Assembly: GCA_963922205.1 (NCBI GenBank)
Contig: CAWUHX010000076.1
Coordinates: 1-64,000 of the forward strand
Reading direction: 5' to 3'
DNA length: 64,000 nt
Source: Romanomermis culicivorax
Taxonomy: Eukaryota; Nematoda; Enoplea; Mermithida; Mermithidae
Shown here: piece by piece, positions 47,701 to 57,199 of the stretch
Position numbering within the stretch: position 1 is the first letter of the stretch
How the letters are laid out: each line of letters starts with the position of its first letter
Notes under the pieces: model-generated
Database searches by the model: none
Seen by the model: only the letters and a program-made list of their open reading frames with translations
Told to the model about the DNA's origin: nothing
Position numbers and translations under genes: made by a program

Positions 47701-50700
47701 GATTTGCAGCTGTGAAAAGTAGACAGATGTATAAAACATTTACAGTCTATTCCCTTGCGGCTGCATATTACCTTACGGGAGGGCTCTTTCATTCACAATG
47801 TTTTCAAAAAGATTTGAAAAATAAGAGCAGACGCGGGACACCAAGAAGTTGTAAAATGAAAAATTTTACGAAAACAGGTCTTTCACTTTAAAAGCTTTTC
47901 CCCCGCTCCATTAAAACACAATCCTACATATCAAAAAATATTAAAACCGATTTTAACTGTTACAAAACACAATTGGAATAAATATTTATTAAATATACAA
48001 AATAAATACACACAAATTGGCAGATTTTGCCGCTACAAAACTACATCAGGCGTTGCTCTACTCTCCGCTGATTGCGAAGGTACAGTAAGACCGTACGATC
48101 AATTTTTTACGTAGTTCTGCCATCATGTAGTCTCGTAGCAAAAAATTTTCAGCCTACTTGCCAAAACCTTTTGCTGTAGCAAAAGATTATCATAACGTGC
48201 AATTGTTATGACATTATCTTCTAACCTGGAAACATCAGTTATAATGAAGGGTCCTTCCCAAGTTAAGCCTAGTTTCTTTTGCTTATCAACTTTAAGAAGT
48301 ACCCAATCATTTTCTTTAAAAACTGAGGTTTTAATTTTCTTGTCGAAATATCTTTTGCTAGCTTCCGCTGCTTTCTGGATATTTTCGGCAATAATACCAT
48401 AAAGCCTGGTTAAGTGATCTGTTGGGATGAATTTATATGCCTCATAATTCATGGGCATTACTATTTTAAGTGCTTTTGAGAAATTCATCCCAAACTTTGC
48501 CTCATTGCCCCAAAACAACGCAAATGGTGAGGCCTTCGTCACTGCGTGTGGGGTAGCATTATAGGCAAAGACCACTGATTTGAGATATCTTGGCCAGCTA
48601 TCGGGTTCACCGATAGCTACTTTTCTCAGTTGTTTTATTAGAGTTTGGTTGAACCTCTCTACCATACCATTACCCTGAGGGTGGTAAGCAGTAGTGAAGA
48701 TCTTCTTACACTCTAATAAATCACAAACTGATTTCATTAAATCGGAAGTAAAACAAGATCCATTGTCACTTAGGAGTTTAGTTGGTGTTCCATGCCTAAA
48801 TATTATAGCTTCTAAGAACGCATTCACAACTGAATTTGCTGATTGATCTGGGATCATTTCAGCTTCAACCCATTTTGTGAAATAGTCCTGAAAAACTATA
48901 ACATAAGGTATTCTTTCTCCCAAAGGCGAAATTCCTACTATATCCACGAATACAATGTTGAATGGACCTTGTGGCACAATGGGTATCAATGGAGGAATGG
49001 ATGGCTTTCCTGCAGTTGCCATTTGACAGACAACGCAGTATTTTATCCATTCCCTGACATCTTTTTCCATGCCAGGCCACCAATAATGCATTTTCATGAC
49101 ACTCAGAGTTCTTTTGAAACCCTGGTGTGTCATTATTACAGCACCATGATGCTGATGCAGTACAGAGTCCCTGAGGTTTGCGGGTACGACCAATTGGTCT
49201 TCGCTTTCTGCCTCAGTTTCCCTATACAATACACCATTTTCTTTGTAGAACCCAGTGTGATACTTTGTTGTGCTATTTGCACCTAATCTATCCCAGATTG
49301 GCTTTAAGCTTTTGTCTGCTTTTTGCAGTTTGCTCATCAAGTCATCTGGGATCAGGCCAATAGATATCTCTTTTTCTCCTGATGTTCCCGGTTTATCAAA
49401 TTCCTCCTCCTTTCTAGGGTGTAACCACTGCACATTGTCTTGTTTCTTAGGTATCGCAGATTTATCAGTTTCCTGATTTTCTTTCTGCACCTTTTCTGAA
49501 ACACGAGCTTTGCTTCGGGTTACTACCACTTCTACTCCTTTAGAATGCTCTCTTTCATCCTCAGGACTAATTCGAGCATTCTCTTCTTCCTTCTTATCCT
49601 TGTGGGATTTATTCTTCTCGGAGATGTTGTTCCTCTCGGCCACCAAGGAAATTTGTTGCTGTTCTTGTTCTTTTATTCCTTTGACATCAGAGGAAACAAC
49701 ATCCGATTTGAACATGCTTTCCCACTTCTGTGGTGATTTCACCACATCCTCTGGCTCATCCTTTCTAGAGAGAAAGTCAGCCATAGCATTTTGTCTACCG
49801 GGCACATATTCTAACTTGTGGTTGTATTGATTTATGATCACATACCACCGTTTCAATTTGTCATTTGTTGTAGTATTGACTTTCATTGATAACAGTGGTC
49901 TGCGATCTGTCTTAATCAATACTTTCTGCCCCAATAAATAGTGCCAGTAGATTTTGAGGCTGTAGATAATCGCGAGGCACTCCCTTTCGGTTGTGCACCA
50001 CTTTTTCTCGTCCTCCTTTAGCACACGACTATTGTATGCTATGACCCACTTGTCGTCTCCAGACTCTTGATACAGGACAGCACCTAGTGCTGTTCCACTG
50101 GCATCGGTTTGCAGAATGAACTGGGCTGAGCCATCCATTACTGGGTACCTAAGAATTGGAACCGATACCCGTGCTTCTTTCAAAGCATTAAGTGCTTTGT
50201 AATGATCCTCTGTGATGAGCCATTTATTCCTTTTTTTGGCCGTCAGCTTATACGAAGGTTCTGCGTGCTTTGCCAGATGTGGTATAAATTTTTTACACCA
50301 CTGGAGGATTTTGAGAAACCTTCGCATACGCTTGACCGAGTCCGGGAATTCAAACTCCTTGATAGCTTGCACTTTTCTCGGATCGGGTGAAATTCCATTA
50401 GAATCCAAAATGTGACCAAGAAAATGTACCTTCTTTGGTAGGAATTCACATTTTTCCGGTTTAAGTGTAAGCTGGGCTCGTCTCAGAGCATCCAGGACCA
50501 ATTTCAAATTTTCTATGTGTTCCTCGAACGTGTTCGAGAACACTATGATATCCTCTATGTAAACTAGACATATCTTCCAAACATGAGGATGAAGGATTCT
50601 TTCCATCATCCTCTGGAACTCAGCTGGTGCGTTTTTCAGTCCAAAGGGCATTACTTTGAACTGAAACAACCCTTCTTGACACAGGAAAGCAGTCTTTTCT

Positions 50701-53700
50701 TTACTGCCTTCTTCCATTGGCACTTGCCAATAACCAGACTTAAGGTCAAGAGTCGTATAAACTTTTGCTCTCTCGAGGCAGTCCAGATAATCATCCATTC
50801 TTGGTATTGGATATCGATCATCCTTCGTAACCTCGTTCAAGCCTCTGAAATCAACAACCGGCCTGAGCGACCCATCTTTCTTCCCTACTAGGAATAATGG
50901 CGCCGCCCAGGGCGATCTTGATGGCTCTATGACTCCTTTGTCCAGCATTTCTTGCACATGTTGTCTGATATATGGTCGGCGTTCAATGGCAGCTCTGTAG
51001 TAATGTTTTGCCACAGGGCTAGCATCACCTGTATTAATTTTACAAGTAAGATGGGGAGTAGTTGTCAGAGGATCATGAGGTAGGCTAAATACATCCCGGT
51101 ATTTCACGAGTTGCTGTATCGCCATCTCTTTCTGTTCCTCCGACACTGTAGCTTTAGAGGTCATTTTGTACAATGCTTCCAGAAACACAATTCTATTGAA
51201 TTTTGATTCTTTGGCATCGAAAATGCCCTCTAGGCTACTTTCTCCACTATTTCCTGCTTGCAAAATTGATACACTTGATTCTCCCGGAAATACAGAGTTA
51301 CAGTAGCCAAGAACTTGATTAGGTTCTATCAGGCAACCGGAACCCATATTATTGGAGATCATCAATACAAAGTCCTCCTTTGAACCGTCAACTATAGTAT
51401 CATCTATTCTGAATCTCGTTTCTGAATCATCTCCTTGTATGATGATTCCATTTATTCTATTTGCCGAGGATTTATTCCACAATTTAGCTTTCACTAGCTG
51501 ATCTGTTCCGTGTGGAATGTAAATTCTATTACAAGCCACTACTGGAACTAGATCTTTCAGTTGCTCGATTGTCGAACATTGATCTTCTTCAATAGAATCT
51601 TCTTGTATTGATTCTGCTATCATCAGATTATGCATCCCCACTATTGGAATTGCTTTCTTATCAGATGTTAGCAAATCAATACTTTTCTTTACACCCATCA
51701 TAGTCATTGAACCTTTTCCAAAATCTATTACCGTATTGACTTCCGGATGCGCTAGGAAGTCTGTTCCCACTATTAAATCCTCTGCAGACCCTGGTATTAT
51801 GATAGCTTTAACTGGAAAATGACCATAATCACATTGCATTTGAAATTGAACGTAACCATGCGCACTAACTACTTTACCATTGGCGACAGTGACTTTTAGG
51901 ATCTTAGGGTCCCTGTATACTCCAGTCCAAGTGATTTTTTCAAGAAATCACCCGACATCACCGAACACTGAGCTCCCGTGTCAATCAGTGCCTTTGCAGT
52001 AGTAGAACACACAGTTACCTCAATGTGAAATGGCTGTGTTCTAGGATATCTTGCTAACATATCCAGTTCCTCTGCAGTTGCCTTCCTACCATACTCGGCA
52101 CTGCATTCCATTTCTGGCACATTTTCCTCTTTCTCCATGGCACAATTATGCAGGCCACACAACTTCATCTCCATCATTGGTTCTTGCTGTACACTATTGA
52201 CACCACTAGTCGGCGGTTGGTCTGTCTGCCTGGAGGCTTGCGACGGACTAACTACCTTTTGTGGAACCAACAGGGTATTTGAACTCTGATTTGCGATTAC
52301 TGGTTGTTGGTCCATTAGATTTGGTCCTGGTAACATCAGCTGGGTGGTAGCCTGTAACAATCTCATCTGCTCCCTGAGCTTCTTCAACTTTACGTATTCC
52401 TGAAACTCGGCATATTCTTGCAAATTTTCCGCCTCGTCGTCAGGAAACGAAACTTGATAAGCTCCCCTTTCGCCTTCATTACCAAAACCTCCTCTACTTC
52501 CTCCATAATTTCCTCTGAAATTACCTCTGAAATTTCCTCTACCTCGGAAATTCCCAAAACTTCCTCTAGGACTTCCTCTTCCAAAGCCTCTTCCACTATT
52601 TCCACCCCTTCCACGATTTTGTAGACCTTTATAAAAATTCAAGGTTCTACAGTCAATCGTGTTGTGAGTGTTATTTTCGTGGTAAGTACACCATTTTCGC
52701 TGCTGAACCTCTTGTTGACTTTTCGCTTTCACTTTATCAACTTTCTGAGTTAAAGCAGTTATGGCTTCCTCTTGAGCTTTGGTCGAGTTCCTAATCTCTT
52801 CATAACATTGTGCCATTTTGATAAATTCTTTAGATAAAGCCACCATGAGGGAGTCCTTTTTTGGCTCCTCAACAGGCTGTTGCCGAGGCATTATGGCCTG
52901 TTGCGGAGGTACTTCAAGTACTTCATCATCTGCTATATCTATCAATTGATTTTGCGAAGATTGCATTGGAGTTTGCCTTTCTGTGTTTGGTCTTCTAAAG
53001 TCCCTATTGCGCTTTTGGACGCTTTCATAAGGCCTTTGGATTACATTCACATCGGCTTGCTGCTCCTCAGCAATTTCCGTTTGTGCCGTGTTTATCATCA
53101 TGGGCTGCTCTCTTGGCCCAAATGTTCTAATTGCATTCCGGTACTTTAACTCTATCTCATAGACTGCCTGCGAAAGATCATACCAATTTTTGGATTTTGC
53201 TATGTCTTTCTGCAGTTCTAATTGATAAGTTAAAGAACTTCTATAGAAAAAGGTTTCAATGATTACTTTATTTTTAAACTCTTTTGTTTCACTCTGGTAA
53301 ACGAGATTCACATGTGCTCTAACCCTTTTTAAAAATTTGGTTGCTGCTTCATCGGGTTCCTGTTTAATATCCAATAAATCCCCTTTGAGCATGTCCAGGT
53401 TACAGTCTGGAGCACAATAATTCAAAATCTTGTCTCGGGCCTCCCTATATGTCGTTGACTCTTCGGCCAATTCTTTCGGCAAGTCCCTTGACAAACTGGT
53501 TAATGCTTCTAGCTTCACCTCATCGGGAGTATTCTTTCAAAACTCGCCTTCTAGCTCCACTAGAAAAGCAAGAACCTGTTTACTTGGCATATCAGATTGC
53601 AGTAATTTCGGTTTGATTGCCCTTTCAATGTCATAGACAGTTGGGCCTACTTGAGCGGGATTGACCCATAAGGCTGGATCAATCGGAATCATTGTAGGCA

Positions 53701-56700
53701 TAACCTGCTGCCTGACACTTGGTGTCTCTCCCCTAATACAACTGCTCTGTTGTGAGATAGTTGGATTTATCAGACTCGGGTTTTTTACGCCTTCGTCAAA
53801 ACCACAACTACTCACTCTCTGCTCCACTTTTGAGGTAGTGGGCAAATGAGGCATAAACTGCTCTTTAGGACCGAGACTTGACTTTTGGTCTTTCCATCTA
53901 CAGTCTTGCTGAAGAGTGATACCATCGTTTTGTCACACTAACTCTTCCTGGGCCTGCTCAAACTTCAATGCACCACCTTGTTCCAAACAACCAGCATTGC
54001 TTTGCCTTGATTCATTTGCCTTACTGGCTTTCTGTGAACCTGTATTAGCAATGTTGGCAAATATGCTATCATAAACATCTAACCTGTTCATGATTTGGTC
54101 CAGTTTATCCTCCAATGAGCTCTTTCGAGGATTTTCGCGGTGTTCTTCCTGCTCATTGTCCCAATAGAATCGATGGTAAGTATCGAATAATTGGGCGGGT
54201 TTATTTATCGGCCCGCGCTGCTGTTGATCGAAAACTGGAATGTTCATCTTCGGTAATGGACGCGCCAGTCCCGTCATAGGTGGTTGTAAATATTCGCCTC
54301 TCTCCGGGAGGTTCGTCGATGACGGAATTTTAAAAATTTGATCTTCGTTGGCCGATAATATGGCGTCGTTGTCCTCCCTCTCGACAGCTGTCGAGGTCGT
54401 AGGTCGGTTGCCTTCATTTTCCACGGATAAAGGCCTATGATCTGAGCAATTGTCCTCTTCAGCTGAAGTTCCAGCTGAAGTTAGGACAATTAACTTTTCT
54501 GTATCACGGGCCTTTTTTCCCGGTGGTGTTCTGGGCAAACCGGAACTCTTGAGGCCACCTAGGTTGTCTTTATTCATTTTGTAACCTCCCAGTTCTCTAT
54601 GGAAACCAATAGGTTTTTTGACTCCTCGAGTTTGCCTCTGATTTTCCATTACTTTGAGAGTCAGAAGCCACGACTTGTTGAAATGAGACTTTGGTTGAGG
54701 TTGAGAAATATAATAAAGGAAATTAGTATCAAAAATAGACCTAATCAGTCACTCGCTAATTCACCTAATTAGGCCGAAACCTTAGGTAGAATAAGTTTGC
54801 AACAATTCAGTCAGTCTCACAATCAACAAAGATCTCCTGCTTTCGTTCCAAAGAACTGCAGAAGATAAAATAACTCGCTGAGCTCAAGTAACTTCAAACC
54901 AGGGGCAAACCTAGAAGTCAGGCCGAGAACTGAGTTGTGAATGTAGACTTGCACGCTGGGTGGCACTCCAGAAATCCGGGGTCTAACCTGCGTTCCCTCC
55001 GCTGCGAGTAATCCAAAGAATGTCCGGCCGCGGGTCGTTGTATTTAGGGCGGAAATTCTCCACCAAATAATAATAAACAATATTATAAAAATTGCCCTAC
55101 TGGGCCGCCGATTTGTCTTTATTATAAAATAAACAATCAATCAAAGAATGACCAAAAACATAGACGACCAACCCTTTTATGCGCGGTGTCTATGCAAATC
55201 GGCGTCGACGCGTTTTGCGTCGACTTTGGCTATTTCTTCGCAACCTGGAGATAGACTATGTCCATCCCCGACAATTTCATCATTATATTCATTTCATTTT
55301 TAGTCTACAGATGACGTTTATTCGGGTTACATTGCCAACGAAGCTTTCAAGGTTTTCGCAGATGAACATCAGACCACGCTCTAGTGAGTAGATACTGGAC
55401 ATAACGTAGACTACATAAATGCCCAAAATTCAAATCGTTAGTTTATAAAGTATCATCACACCAACTTTTGAATCATATCCAGCGCTCGCTTTTGGAATGG
55501 TTTGTGATGCATACTTCAAGAATTTCATAGTCTGATTATTTACTGCAACCTGCCATGATTGAAGATTGAGGCCTAGCATGTTCCGCCATATTTACTAATT
55601 CTATAAGTATTCATGTCACAATTAATGTGTATTTTTATGCAACAAGTTATCATGCGGAAGTCAAAGTCGCTTACTGAATTTCCTATGTATGACATTTTCT
55701 TAATTTTTAAGCAAAGCCAGAAACTACATGCAATTTCCTTGGGATCACTACCGTGATCGAGCAAGACGACAAGTGTTATACACTGACAATATCAGATTGC
55801 AGCATTATTTAGAGGAACACGTGCATCCGTCGTTAGAAGTATTCGTTTACAAATTGTGTATATGTTTTTTAGAGGTTTTACACAAAGAATGTGCATATAA
55901 TTTTTCGATCAAGTTGTCTGATTAGAACAAGGTTATTTCATTAATTTTAATGTTGATCAGAATTACGAATTCGTTAGTACCAGCGAAGATTTCGCGCGTG
56001 GAATGACCAATGTGATTCAAAAATCCGTTCTCCAGCACTTCGTCTACCATAAACATTCTCCATGACATTCATTACGCTTAAAATTTATCTTTAGCTCGCG
56101 TGTAGGAGCATCGAATCTGCGATGGCTAAATTTGAAGAAGTCTTCAAATCTGTCGTATATTCTACCGGAAAAGTAATGTTTTTTAGAGAGTCTGGTGGCT
56201 TGTAAATTATATTCACTTATTTTAATTAGGCCGTAGAAGAAGAGTCGATAGTTTTAGAACGTGTAACTGATATTTTGACAAATCTGTTCGTCATGACTAC
56301 GGCTATTAGTAGAGCTTCAAGAAGCTACTGCATAGGATTGCGAAACAGTGACATAGAGGTGAATTTTTCATATCATCTCAAGTTTCTTTTCTTAATAGAG
56401 AAATTTATGCTCGTTCTGTTAATGTTTTGGCCACTGGCGAATAGTCAGGTTCACAATTTATATGCAGTTCCATTTATAGAATATTCTTACCGGAAAATAG
56501 CACAGTTTAATTCAGATTCTTAGCACATCTTTGAGTATATGTTTAACATGATTTTCTACTATCTCATATGCTATCTTACGTTATTCACATAGGTTTTCCT
56601 TTTTACAGTTGACTGTCACCGACGGTCTGTGCTGGGACTTAAAAGTGAAAACGGCGCACTTGTTAACGGAGCTTATTGACCGTGAGATTTAAATGCATTT

Positions 56701-57054
56701 ATATGTGAAAAAAGTTCTTGGAAATGGGTCCATAATTAATCGCTACTCAATCCGTCTGGGACTTTTCAACAAATATGAAGGGTTTTGGGTATTTTTTAAT
56801 TGAATTTTTTTCGTAAAATATTTAAAGAAAAAATGGTCAACCCATTCTTTAACGTATCTAAAAATCTGCAATTGTTATAAGATTTTTTCGAGTCTGTTAA
56901 CTGTAGAAATGAGATCGGCTGTAATAGCATACACGAAATCGATGTTTCAGTTCAAGCGCCGCATACAATCGACCTTTTCGCTAAAGAGTTTGGCACTGCT
57001 TTAATGGAACATCGAGGTTACCCATTGGAGAGGCCAACGGCGAGGAATTGGTAG
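29712..57054 (+). CDS. ACAD9: ACAD9-like acyl-CoA dehydrogenase (mitochondrial), about 17 exons over 27 kb
   Basis: Exons: 29712-29933 (or -29906), 30373-30540, 30600-30690, 30788-30889, 31354-31718, 40125-40227, 40289-40438, 40773-40843, 41065-41181, 41249-41377, 55304-55383, 55712-55838, 55961 to about 56010, 56095-56172, 56230-56358, 56609-56681, and about 56895-57054. Phases agree up to exon 12; the ends of exon 13 and the exon 16/17 junction are uncertain. About 640 residues. The N-terminus ([14 protein letters not shown]...RFSTL) is a basic mitochondrial leader. ACAD landmarks follow: [73 protein letters not shown], then the VLCAD/ACAD9 C-terminal extension ([15 protein letters not shown]-like [15 protein letters not shown]). 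The C-terminal wording fits ACAD9 (fly Enigma), a complex I assembly factor, better than VLCAD. The catalytic Glu of the FEGTN motif is replaced. Intron 5 is 8.4 kb and intron 10 about 13.9 kb, both TE-filled. Confidence 0.87.
31838..33621. mobile_element. hAT-type non-autonomous element with nested insertion
   Basis: Left end TAGTGATGCGACAAGTACCG (31838) and right end CGGAACATCATTA (to 33621) are inverted, each followed inside by GGTACCGGTACC-type palindromes. The flanks CTGCTTAA (31830-31837) and CTACTTAA (33622-33629) agree at 7 of 8 bases. The right terminal 50 bp is duplicated in tandem (33522-33571 and 33572-33621). A GGGTACCC-ended element is nested at 32675-33416. No coding region was found. 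It lies in ACAD9 intron 5. Confidence 0.87.
32675..33416. mobile_element. GGGTACCC-ended element, second copy (nested)
   Basis: Ends TAGTGCTTCACACCGGGTACC and GTGTGAAGCACTG are inverted, with CCCGGGTAGACCCGGGT and CCCGGGTATACCCGGG arrays inside each end, as in 4026-5667. Flanking CGAAAG/CGAATG agree at 5 of 6 bases; an 8-bp duplication is not clear. Confidence 0.8.
34462..34798 (-). mobile_element. CATACATGTAAT MITE, copy 5 (inverted)
   Basis: CATGCATGTAACGGGGCCCC at the left and CCCCCAATTACATGTATG at the right (to 34798). Flanks TTTGCGCC and CTTTCGCC agree at 6 of 8 bases. It contains the variant hairpin GGCGCGAAGCGCT. It lies in ACAD9 intron 5. Confidence 0.85.
35389..35512. mobile_element. 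Small MITE with TTATCCTACTA ends
   Basis: TTATCCTACTA near 35389 and TAGTAGGATAA near 35512 form inverted ends around a body that matches 5878-6012 in opposite orientation (CCTAAGCCTAAGG, GAAATTTTCGACC). It sits next to C-rich remnants at 35140-35340. Confidence 0.7.
35513..38199. other. ACAD9 intron 5 sequence without recognised features
   Basis: No exon, TIR or RNA gene could be supported. A 122-codon minus-strand frame at 36303-36671 matches nothing I know. Confidence 0.4.
38200..39302. mobile_element. Fold-back element (1.1-kb imperfect palindrome)
   Basis: ATTTATCTGAAAATGCCAGG at 38200 is mirrored by CCTGGCATTTTCAGATAAAT ending at 39302. The arms stay complementary inward: GGCTTAAAAGTTCGATATTAG near 38270 against CTAATATCGAACTTTTAAGCC near 39218, and TCGTTTCCGAAAACCTGG near 38657 against CTTTTCGGAAACGA near 38940. 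The whole unit folds on a centre near 38750. It lies in ACAD9 intron 5, transcribed with that gene. Confidence 0.85.
42144..42741 (-). repeat. 3' LTR of the gypsy element
   Basis: 598 bp, same length as the partner LTR and bounded by TG...CA in + strand terms. It lies downstream of the extra ORFs in element orientation. Confidence 0.93.
43455..44210 (-). pseudogene. RGG-rich C-terminal part of the gypsy extra protein
   Basis: It continues in the frame of the 328-codon ORF after its stop: a helical region ([18 protein letters not shown], then [20 protein letters not shown]), a TGA near 43968, then a 169-codon frame ending in a GQGQGQG and RGG/RGRG-rich tail suited to RNA binding. The helical-plus-RGG layout recalls a second gag-like protein; this is inference. 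Confidence 0.45.
44211..45197 (-). CDS. Coiled-coil and Ser/Thr-rich protein of the gypsy extra region
   Basis: 328 codons. Residues 1-35 are a charged coiled-coil ([20 protein letters not shown]). About 120-160 is strongly basic ([20 protein letters not shown]), 165-215 is a Ser/Thr repeat ([16 protein letters not shown]), and the last 60 residues ([14 protein letters not shown]...[11 protein letters not shown]) are folded-looking. It probably continues the protein upstream and runs in frame past the TAG at 44211-44213 into the next segment. No known function. Confidence 0.55.
   Translation of the reverse strand: MEEEVKERIRLQHELMEEELAKNAAIYNEKPRQMAIQLGLQKYDTAAPEMEAEVVILEPPSLMKVDDDMASNKLFIDEMKVETPESEMMESKEVIAFSADGGVPGLYSAKVVQSMREKGWNNEKILFMAERKKKMRVKEKERRKKGIKGAKVEEKEEDSKMATSSVISTSTSTITSTATPTSQITSTSTGTPSLATSSVATATQDSTSKTSQTSGAMRLGMGKRTPKGQAKPSKDQKPGVAASQVQVAGPSKIKQAQAAQATETSEMTAEKFKDSLLDFWDVYQPKARESGPISFFTSAVAKYFAFQQFESERVFFIVNDAIREIYRD
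45200..46122 (-). pseudogene. Unknown protein segment downstream of the exonuclease domain
   Basis: An open frame of 266 codons (46122-45322) starts inside the G-run that ends the exonuclease frame, so the two were probably one protein. It has aromatic-rich helices ([19 protein letters not shown]), a basic block ([19 protein letters not shown]) and a basic KSKRRKVK end that may be a nuclear localisation signal. A shifted frame from about 45390 to 45240 continues with an acidic stretch (DEDVTELS) and then a Q-rich stretch. I recognise no family. Confidence 0.5.
46103..46905 (-). pseudogene. DEDDy 3'-5' exonuclease-like domain inside the gypsy element, broken
   Basis: Reading on the minus strand, three exonuclease motifs appear in order and at family-like spacing. 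Exo [11 protein letters not shown] (D-x-E), is at about 46745-46710. Exo [14 protein letters not shown] (D about six residues after a glycine), is at about 46535-46500. Exo [16 protein letters not shown] (Y-x3-D), is at about 46200-46160. Between I and II the strand [20 protein letters not shown] matches the conserved beta-hairpin of RNase D/WRN/EXD2-type nucleases. Breaks: a stop in the leader near 46850, a frame change at the G-run near 46680, a stop near 46590, and a frame change at the 10-G run (46112-46121). The family removes nucleotides from 3' ends of DNA or RNA. I do not know of it as a standard part of gypsy elements. Confidence 0.7.
46930..48122. other. Gypsy spacer between pol and the exonuclease region
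   Basis: About 1.2 kb with no supported coding region. It may hold a splice acceptor or internal promoter for the extra ORFs; none could be identified with confidence. Confidence 0.4.
48123..51839 (-). CDS. Gypsy pol: protease end, reverse transcriptase, RNase H, integrase
   Basis: 1238 codons, uninterrupted. Order with approximate residues: second half of retropepsin ([13 protein letters not shown], 18-30), reverse transcriptase (about 290-480; [40 protein letters not shown], and YIED where YxDD is expected), RNase H (about 570-700; [31 protein letters not shown] where TDH is usual), zinc-binding integrase N-terminus (H-H-C-C within [12 protein letters not shown] to CVVCQ, about 895-945), DDE core ([26 protein letters not shown]) and a GPF-like C-terminal module ([10 protein letters not shown]). 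The order RT-RNaseH-IN defines Ty3/gypsy. It copies the element RNA and integrates the cDNA. The frame is one base back relative to gag. Confidence 0.95.
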   Translation of the reverse strand: MQCDYGHFPVKAIIIPGSAEDLIVGTDFLAHPEVNTVIDFGKGSMTMMGVKKSIDLLTSDKKAIPIVGMHNLMIAESIQEDSIEEDQCSTIEQLKDLVPVVACNRIYIPHGTDQLVKAKLWNKSSANRINGIIIQGDDSETRFRIDDTIVDGSKEDFVLMISNNMGSGCLIEPNQVLGYCNSVFPGESSVSILQAGNSGESSLEGIFDAKESKFNRIVFLEALYKMTSKATVSEEQKEMAIQQLVKYRDVFSLPHDPLTTTPHLTCKINTGDASPVAKHYYRAAIERRPYIRQHVQEMLDKGVIEPSRSPWAAPLFLVGKKDGSLRPVVDFRGLNEVTKDDRYPIPRMDDYLDCLERAKVYTTLDLKSGYWQVPMEEGSKEKTAFLCQEGLFQFKVMPFGLKNAPAEFQRMMERILHPHVWKICLVYIEDIIVFSNTFEEHIENLKLVLDALRRAQLTLKPEKCEFLPKKVHFLGHILDSNGISPDPRKVQAIKEFEFPDSVKRMRRFLKILQWCKKFIPHLAKHAEPSYKLTAKKRNKWLITEDHYKALNALKEARVSVPILRYPVMDGSAQFILQTDASGTALGAVLYQESGDDKWVIAYNSRVLKEDEKKWCTTERECLAIIYSLKIYWHYLLGQKVLIKTDRRPLLSMKVNTTTNDKLKRWYVIINQYNHKLEYVPGRQNAMADFLSRKDEPEDVVKSPQKWESMFKSDVVSSDVKGIKEQEQQQISLVAERNNISEKNKSHKDKKEEENARISPEDEREHSKGVEVVVTRSKARVSEKVQKENQETDKSAIPKKQDNVQWLHPRKEEEFDKPGTSGEKEISIGLIPDDLMSKLQKADKSLKPIWDRLGANSTTKYHTGFYKENGVLYRETEAESEDQLVVPANLRDSVLHQHHGAVIMTHQGFKRTLSVMKMHYWWPGMEKDVREWIKYCVVCQMATAGKPSIPPLIPIVPQGPFNIVFVDIVGISPLGERIPYVIVFQDYFTKWVEAEMIPDQSANSVVNAFLEAIIFRHGTPTKLLSDNGSCFTSDLMKSVCDLLECKKIFTTAYHPQGNGMVERFNQTLIKQLRKVAIGEPDSWPRYLKSVVFAYNATPHAVTKASPFALFWGNEAKFGMNFSKALKIVMPMNYEAYKFIPTDHLTRLYGIIAENIQKAAEASKRYFDKKIKTSVFKENDWVLLKVDKQKKLGLTWEGPFIITDVSRLEDNVITIARYDNLLLQQKVLASRLKIFCYETT
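51896..54649 (-). pseudogene. Gypsy gag with start of protease, two in-frame stops
   Basis: One frame runs from ATG 54649 to the stop at 51896 and is interrupted by stops at 53933-53935 and 53537-53539. The N-terminus is polar. The central part (about 53500-53000) resembles a retrotransposon capsid region (YREARDKIL, then [16 protein letters not shown]). The C-terminal part has a zinc knuckle of the form C-x2-H-x4-H-x4-C ([14 protein letters not shown]) common in gypsy gags, followed by an RGG-rich nucleic-acid-binding stretch (about 52620-52480). Near the 3' end the aspartic protease active site [12 protein letters not shown] appears, so gag runs into protease. The protease is completed in another frame after a -1 shift. 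Confidence 0.85.
54676..55273 (-). repeat. 5' LTR of the gypsy element
   Basis: 598 bp, immediately upstream (minus strand) of the candidate primer-binding site and the gag start codon at 54649. It should hold the element promoter. Confidence 0.93.
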
Positions 57055-57111
57055 TTATGTGCATTTGTGTTGTTTTTTGGTCGATTTAAATATTTTATCC
57101 GTCTTAGTATC

Positions 57112-57117
57112 AATAAA
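57112..57117 (+). promoter_or_regulatory. Polyadenylation signal AATAAA of the ACAD9-like gene
   Basis: AATAAA lies 57 bases after the TAG stop at 57052-57054. Confidence 0.55.
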
Positions 57118-57199
57118 CTTGTGAGCAAAAGCTTTTTGTTATTTTTTTGACGACAAGTCTTTGTGTCATTTTCTTTTTAACCTCGTTCACACCTGGATA

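Larger units (their letters stand above)
42144..55273 (-). mobile_element. Ty3/gypsy LTR retrotransposon, 13.1 kb, with extra 3' coding region
   Basis: Two 598-bp LTRs in direct orientation (42144-42741 and 54676-55273), starting TGTTGAAATGAG and ending CCCCGACA in + strand terms, differ at about 15 positions (about 2.5%). The flanking 4 bases are ATTT on both sides (42140-42143, 55274-55277). The element reads on the minus strand: gag, protease, reverse transcriptase, RNase H, integrase, then about 4.5 kb of extra ORFs before the 3' LTR. A candidate primer-binding site TGGCTTCTGACTC lies at 54670-54658, five bases from the 5' LTR. It is inserted in ACAD9 intron 10, antisense to the gene. Stops in gag and in the extra region show it is not intact. 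Confidence 0.95.
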
